The position numbers and the translations under genes were made by a program. Below, in pieces: positions 60,790-64,000 of a DNA stretch of 64,000 nt. Position 1 is the first letter of the stretch, and each line of letters starts with the position of its first letter. Origin of the DNA: Bretschneidera sinensis (Eukaryota > Streptophyta > Magnoliopsida > Brassicales > Akaniaceae); contig CM043705.1 in the NCBI GenBank assembly GCA_023935145.1, forward strand, positions 54,733,084-54,797,083. Direction: 5' to 3'. Under the pieces are notes generated by a model, which saw only the letters and a list, made by a program, of their open reading frames with translations, ran no database searches and was not told where the DNA came from.

Positions 60790-62828
60790 TCATGGGCTTT
60801 GTCTTCACCCCCTTCCTTGACCTCACTATCTCCTGCCTCATTGACCTCGCCTTCTAGGGCTGGCTGGGCCTCACTTCCTGGTTACTCCTGAACGCCAGCA
60901 TAGCAGTGTCCTCTGTGCCTCTTCCCAAAGCAGCAGTACTGGACTCCTCTGACTCAGTCGCCAGGTCAAGGCCAGAAAAATCCACCTCCGAAAAAAGAGA
61001 TGCAGCCATTTTCTTGGCTTCATTAAAACCTTCAAGGTACTGGGCGGCTCCCTTCTCTATCAAGGATTCCTCATTTTCCACAGCACGAAGGCGGACCTCA
61101 TCCAACACTGATTGGAGTAGGTCCCTCTTTCCTGCCTTCCTCCGAAACTCTTCCAGCTCAGACCGGATCAGGTCCAACTCTTCCCTAATGACATCCTCAG
61201 CTTGACGACGGTGGTCCCTCTCAAAGATAACGTCTGCCCTATCCCTCTCTGCCGTCTTAAGAGCACGAGATAGGTCATGAACTAAGCCCTGGGATTCTTC
61301 CAATTTGTACTCAGCCTTGGCCAAACGATCTGCCATATCTATAGTGTTCCGAGAAAACACCCCAGTAAGAACTCCGGCCTAAAACAAAAATGGCCTTGTA
61401 AAAACAGTTGGCAATATGAGAACCATGGAAAGAAGGGTAGGGAAATGAAGCATTACCTGAGACAAGCTGACCTCCGCGGCCGAGAAAAGTGCCTCGATGG
61501 GCCTTACAGAAATATCCACCATATCGCGAGAAGGGATCCCCAGCACCAGGTGCTCTCGAGCGACTTTCGGGTGGGCGGACACGGAGTCATCCACCCTTAA
61601 GGCCCACCATGGAGTGAAAAGGGCAGCCAACTCAGACCCTTCTCGGGAAAAAGACGGCCCCGGAAGAGGAGTGGGCACGACTGGATCCACCCGCTCTTCA
61701 GAAACTGGGGCCCTCGGGGACTATCCACCGGCATTGGCACCGCGGTTGGGGCTTTCGCCTTTTTTTTTTCTGTTGCCCCTGCCCGGAACCACCAGCTTCC
61801 GCAACCCTCTTCCTTTCGTGAGCCATGCACTTAGCTCTCATAGTCATCTCCATATCTACACAAAAAGCAAAGCATTAATGACTTGGAAAAGAAAACTAAA
61901 ATTCCTAAAAACTAAAAAAACCAAGGGCTAGCATGCTCGAGGCTCGGAGGACATAGGCCGCGCCTGTGGAGCTCTTCGTTATCTCCAAGCACCTCAATAT
62001 TCAAGGGCGTAGCCTGCATCACCTTCAACGTCTCTTGTTCTCGGTGTAGGAGGTGCAGCCTTTTGCACTTGCCAACACGCTCCAAACTCCAATTAAGGGA
62101 ATGTCAAAGCTCTCAGCACTCTGAAGAAAGAAAAAATCCCCATTCCACCTCTTTATGGAAGAGGTCTTCTCCTTCAGTACTTTCTTCCGCCTCCTCGAGC
62201 TAACGATAACTCACCCAGAATAACCAAGCCGGGATAGCTAGAAGTGAGCCTTGAACACATTAAGGTTCATCACCCCTCTCACGTCTTAACATATAGCGAT
62301 GAATACCAGGATCAGCCAGACTGAGTTGGGCACCAGCTGACTCAGCACGATACCGAAATATCTGAGCATCGAGCATAGGAACGGGTAGAGAGGGAGCCTA
62401 AGCCCAGCCTTAAGCTGATGTTCGTAAACACATAGCTCGTAAGGTACCTGGCTTAGAAGGGCGTCGCAAGCTCTCTCCCCACCCTCCGGAGCCCTTAGAT
62501 GATAATCCAGGGGGATTCTGTACTTAATCCTCATCCTCACGAGACTAGCCTCCCCCACCACACTTGGAATGGAGTTTGTTTCGAATATCAACTCTTCTCT
62601 CTCAGTATCTATGGCGTCATCTCTAATGATCATTGACGCTCGGACATCCTCATCCCCGGATGACTCTCCATCCTCGCTCTCTTCTCTATTTTATTTATAA
62701 GGCACGAGGGCAAGACCCCCACCCCTACGGGCCATCTCCCGAGAGAAGACTTCGCCACTATAAGAGACACCCATTGCCTTCCCTAACTCCCTCGACAAAG
62801 CCCCACTAGTGTCGCTACCACCGGACAT
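60790..62828 (-). pseudogene. Antisense extra ORF of the Tat element, right copy, disrupted
   Basis: Counterpart of 1452-3513, again opposite to pol. ATG at 62828 gives MSGGSDTSGALSREL. Exon 1 (to about 61935) has a TAA near 62695 and another at about 62285, where the left copy has CAG; between them 62633-62286 stays open with IKYRIPLDYHLRAPEGGERA and FGIVLSQLVPNS. The first intron donor is GC here against GT in the left copy. Exon 2 (about 61858-61458) has RKRVAEAGGSGQ and HPKVAREHLVLGIPSRDMVD and ends CAG|GTAATG. Exon 3 (61380 to about 60790) is a long charged, probably coiled-coil segment (MADRLAKAEYKLEESQGLVH; ELDLIRSELEEFRRKAGKRD), open for 168 codons. Function unknown. Confidence 0.65.
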
Positions 62829-63195
62829 CCTAACTCACCTAGAAAAGCTTTTAAGAAAGACTCCTAAGAAGGCCGAACACTCTCAAACTGCCTTTTGCTG
62901 AACTTATGCTCTCGAGAACTCTTGAAAAATGCTAAGTGAGGATTGAAGTGAGGGGGAACTCCCTTATATAAAGATTATAGCAGTAATAACGAGAGACATT
63001 AACTCAGCATGTCAGGACGCACCCTTTGCTATCCTCCAGGCATCATTTCCAGACACCGAGGTGCTAGCTGTCGCTAAAACATGCCATCTACTATCACCAA
63101 TGCGCTGCCATTTAATGTCAGTCGTCATTGTTTGTCGTGCCTACAAAAAAGAAAACCCAGTAGATCCAAAGTGGAGAAAAAGCCCACAAACTGGT
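62829..63195 (-). promoter_or_regulatory. Promoter and leader of the antisense gene, right copy
   Basis: TATATAAGGGAGTTCCCC on the minus strand near 62965 matches 1310-1327 of the left copy. The homology continues to about 63195 and then stops abruptly. Confidence 0.55.
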
Positions 63196-64000
63196 TGGTC
63201 TTCTCGAAGGCTTCCTGACTTTGTTCATTCCACCTCACTGGTTGGTCTTTTCTGAATAGCTTAAAGATAGGCTCAAAGGTATGGTTAAGCTTGGCAATAA
63301 ATCTGCTGATATACTGAAGTCTTCCCAAAAATCCTCTAACCTCTTTCTTTGTTTTCGGTGTTGACATTTCTAGAATTGCTGTCACATTTTCGGGTCTACC
63401 TCGATCCCTCTTTCACTAACCATGAAACCTAGGAGATTACCGGCGGTGACTCCAAAAGCACACCTTTTAGGATTCAAATGTAGCTTGTACTTTTGAATTT
63501 TATCAAAGAAATTTTGGAGGGTATCCTAATGTCCTTCTCTATTTTTGGACTTGACGATCATATCATCCACATATACCTCCACTTCTTTGTGAATCATATT
63601 ATGCAACAAGGTGGTGGCCGTCCTCTGATAAGTAACCCCAGTATTTTTTAGTATGAATGGCATGACTTTATAGCAAAAGGTGCCCCATTGAGTAGTGAGG
63701 TAGTCTTTTCCTTATCTTCACGATCCATGAGAATCTAATTATACTTGGAGTAGCCATCCATGAATAACAAAAGGGCATTGCTAATAGTTTTATCTACAAG
63801 AGAATCTATATAAGGTAAAGGGAAGTTATCTTTAAGACTGCCTCGATTCAGGCCCCTGTAATCCATACATACCCTGACTTTTCCATTTTTCTTTAGCGGA
63901 AACCATCAATAAACCGGCTTATAACTACTTGATGATCTCTTCTTTAATCTTAGCCACCTAATCGACTCGTATTCTTCTCAACTTCTTCCTTACTAGCTTA
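63196..64000 (-). mobile_element. Part of a different Ty3/gypsy element: RT and start of RNase H
   Basis: On the minus strand, an RT active site YVDD lies at 63562-63573, followed by NPKRCAFGVTAGNLLGFMVS (about 63490-63430) and the thumb region STPKTKKEVRGFLGRLQYIS, then RFIAKLNHTFEPIFKLF and WNEQSQEAFEK (63385-63200). The sequence differs clearly from the Tat RT in this window (there MEVYVDDMLVKS and MSKSGERCLPFFKAIK). The upstream RT part (63600-64000) is readable but broken by stops. Its last codons run into the Tat-derived tail in the same frame, without an LTR or target duplication at the joint. Confidence 0.8.

Larger units (their letters stand above)
54487..63195 (+). mobile_element. 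Ty3/gypsy retrotransposon, Tat-type, right copy
   Basis: Same family as 1-9439 but in plus orientation, with the same order: LTR, primer site, gag, protease, RT, RNase H, second RNase H, integrase, then the antisense gene. The shared sequence ends at about 63195, where the left copy continues toward its 48-bp repeats; here it runs directly into the RT of another gypsy element. No 3' LTR is in the window. Stops are more numerous than in the left copy. Confidence 0.9.

Overview
This is a plant nuclear window, most likely from a eudicot. It has AT-rich intergenic DNA, nested LTR retrotransposons of several plant lineages, MITEs, a hAT-like relic, AT microsatellites, and two intron-containing plant cytochrome P450 (CYP71-clan) genes. 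I see no intact protein-coding host gene; every recognisable reading frame carries at least one lesion.

Layout. 1-9439: a Ty3/gypsy element of the Tat type on the minus strand (5' LTR 8760-9439, gag, protease, RT, two RNase H domains, integrase). It carries an extra gene on the opposite strand (1452-3513, + strand) with its own TATA box, and its 3' untranslated end is an array of about 21 copies of a 48-bp hairpin-forming repeat that runs off the left edge. 9440-11400: AT-rich spacer with a short imperfect repeat. 11420-18900: segmental copy A, with a MITE, a tRNA-like relic, a fold-back LTR insertion (12979-13971) and P450 pseudogene A (minus). 19250-28371: a decayed Del/Tekay-type chromovirus with two 2.3-kb LTRs and a 5-bp target duplication. 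28372-33152: AT-rich DNA with a hAT-like element (30930-32208). 33153-about 35975: a 5'-truncated Ty1/copia element (minus). 35981-38778: a duplicated block and a relic that matches only the P450 intron. 40458-46273: a second decayed copia element (minus) with two sets of tandem repeats. 47561-48145: a probable solo LTR. 48570-53600: segmental copy B, with P450 pseudogene B (minus). 54487-about 63195: a second Tat element of the same family, now on the plus strand, whose 3' part joins abruptly to the RT of a different gypsy element (63196-64000, minus).

How it fits together. A tandem P450 cluster with at least three members was broken up by transposons. The two recognisable genes carry different inactivating lesions, so one copy shows the site before an insertion or deletion seen in the other. 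The most unusual object is the 993-bp fold-back element at 12979-13971. It is an LTR preceded by an inverted copy of its own R-U5 part, so both ends are U5 ends, flanked by a 5-bp target duplication, and copy B supplies the empty site. The second point of interest is the antisense gene of the Tat family, which keeps its own promoter and three-exon layout in both copies. Boundaries were read by eye; domain limits are approximate.
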